64,000 nt of DNA, from assembly GCA_902762305.1 (NCBI GenBank), contig CACWNW010000025.1, positions 1 through 64,000 on the forward strand, written 5' to 3'. Every line of letters starts with the position of its first letter. Positions within the stretch are counted from its first letter, which is position 1. The notes beneath the pieces were generated by a model. It searched no databases. It was not told the origin of the DNA and was given only the letters and a program-made list of their open reading frames with translations. This stretch comes from Fibrobacter succinogenes (GTDB lineage Bacteria; Fibrobacterota; Fibrobacteria; Fibrobacterales; Fibrobacteraceae). The position numbers and the translations under genes are program-made. Shown here one piece after another: positions 63,042 through 64,000 of this stretch.

Positions 63042-63959
63042 TCAGTCGACCGAGTAGTCGCCTGGGAGTATATAGGCAACGGGATTCACGGGATGGTCGC
63101 CGACCCAGACCTCATAGTGGAGGTGGGTACCGGTAGACATACCTGTAGAACCCATGTAACCGATGATCTGGTAGCGATGGACCAGCTGGCCCGGCTTGAC
63201 AAGAAGCATCTGCATGTGTCCGTAACGCGTCTTCAGGTTGTTCCCGTGGCTGATGGCCACATAGTTACCGAAAGAGGGGCTAAACTTCGCCTGCTCGACA
63301 ACGCCGTCGGCAGAAGCAAAAATCGGGGTCCAGCGGTCGTTGGAGATATCGACACCCTGGTGCATGCGGACTACGCCGGTCACAGGATGGACTCGCGTTC
63401 CGAACGGGGAACCGAAGCGGCCGCTCGTCGGGGCGATGGACGGAATATAGCGCCAGCGGGACTGCTGCTGGCCCACGTATTCAGAAAGCGTGGAGAACGC
63501 GGCGCTGTTCATCTCGAGCTTGTTCTGGATGCGCCCCGCATTTTCGCGCAGACGCGTCATGCGTTCATAAACCGGGGATGTTCCGCGAATAAGCAGTGAA
63601 TCGGGGCCGATAAAACCGCCCGTGCCCAGTTCGCGCGCCGCCTCGTCGGGAGGGGTCAGGGCGAACTTCGAATGCACTCGCTGTTCGTCCTTGAAGAATA
63701 CCGAAGAAGTACCATCCAGATAGTCGAGCGTCCCCTCAATCTGGGCCATTTGCCTATCGAGGTCGATACGCGCATGCAGCACATGGCCGAGCACGCCATC
63801 GTACACGCGGGTCGCCGCTAGCTGCACCACCAGGAGCAAAAGCCCCACAATCACGAACGCACGGATAACCTTGTGGCCGCGGAACAGGAATTCCGGCAGA
63901 CTCAGGGTCACCGACTTCGTAGAGTTCTGGTAGTGTATGTTCGCCTTGATGAACTTCAC
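63042..63959 (-). CDS. M23-family membrane-anchored peptidase
   Basis: 305 residues from a GTG. One N-terminal helix (AFVIVGLLLLVVQLAA), a coiled periplasmic region, and a C-terminal M23 domain with HQGVDIS (H-x3-D), and HLHYEVW (HxH), plus GSPFGTRVHPVTG. All zinc ligands are present, so it can cut peptidoglycan cross-bridges. A TATTTTCA box ends 5 nt before the GTG; no ribosome-binding site is visible. Confidence 0.9.
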   Translation of the reverse strand: MKFIKANIHYQNSTKSVTLSLPEFLFRGHKVIRAFVIVGLLLLVVQLAATRVYDGVLGHVLHARIDLDRQMAQIEGTLDYLDGTSSVFFKDEQRVHSKFALTPPDEAARELGTGGFIGPDSLLIRGTSPVYERMTRLRENAGRIQNKLEMNSAAFSTLSEYVGQQQSRWRYIPSIAPTSGRFGSPFGTRVHPVTGVVRMHQGVDISNDRWTPIFASADGVVEQAKFSPSFGNYVAISHGNNLKTRYGHMQMLLVKPGQLVHRYQIIGYMGSTGMSTGTHLHYEVWVGDHPVNPVAYILPGDYSVD

Positions 63960-64000
63960 GGGGGTGAAAATAGTAAAACCTTTCCGAAATAAACAACCCC

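Overview
The window looks like a piece of a Fibrobacter-type chromosome (phylum Fibrobacterota). The evidence is a lipoprotein with the Fibrobacter succinogenes major paralogous domain, a PorQ-like outer-membrane protein of the type IX secretion system (T9SS), several secreted proteins ending in short T9SS-like tails with an FDLxGR core, Ser-rich lipoprotein linkers, and upstream boxes of the form TAnnTTTG that resemble the Bacteroidota -7 element. Most housekeeping genes are GC-rich at third positions; some secreted-protein regions (about 27.9-31.9 kb and 41.5-44.6 kb) are visibly more AT-rich. This assignment is inference from sequence alone.

Layout. 0-2 kb: a dtxR/mntR-feoA-feoB metal operon on the minus strand (feoB runs off the window) headed by five palindromic TTAG-N6-CTAA sites and a possible small RNA with an intrinsic terminator. 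2-7.1 kb: proS, a secreted esterase, and the aguB-aguA pair for agmatine to putrescine. 7.1-14.8 kb: tRNA-Lys, a PorQ-like protein, five glycosyltransferase-type genes and a Wzi-like outer-membrane protein, a surface-polysaccharide locus. 14.8-19.3 kb: PTS EIIA domain, sugar kinase, an orphan YejB permease flanked by inverted-repeat elements, dapB, an XRE regulator and ruvX. 19.4-27.8 kb: a 1477-residue acyl-CoA dehydratase activase fusion, an ABC-F ATPase, an outer-membrane protein, a lipoprotein, and a small membrane protein gene running into tRNA-Val and tRNA-Asp. 27.9-31.9 kb: a four-gene operon of surface proteins. 32-38.3 kb: glyS (frameshifted), purC, a CobW GTPase with a His/Asp-rich segment, a lipoprotein, and an M3 peptidase. 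38.4-41.3 kb: tRNA-Ser, an rpoZ-like gene, a secreted metallopeptidase-like protein and fba (frameshifted). 41.5-44.9 kb: small secreted or membrane proteins. 44.9-50.7 kb: thiC, two diguanylate cyclases, putP. 50.8-57.5 kb: a lipoprotein, a repeat-rich intergenic region, gap (frameshifted), and a 1271-residue TPR/transglutaminase lipoprotein. 57.5-64 kb: ribD, a rhodanese lipoprotein, a PAS protein, an outer-membrane protein, a lamin-tail-like protein and an M23 peptidase.

The most interesting signals are not single genes: (1) a putative metal-regulated small RNA with an anti-Shine-Dalgarno segment next to DtxR-type boxes; (2) a recurring class of promoters placed 3-8 nt before start codons, implying leaderless or nearly leaderless mRNAs; (3) three families of intergenic stem-loop repeats, two of them with compensatory stem changes; (4) an unrecognised four-gene surface operon; (5) three essential genes (glyS, fba, gap) each carrying a short out-of-frame internal deletion, which should be read first as a possible assembly problem.
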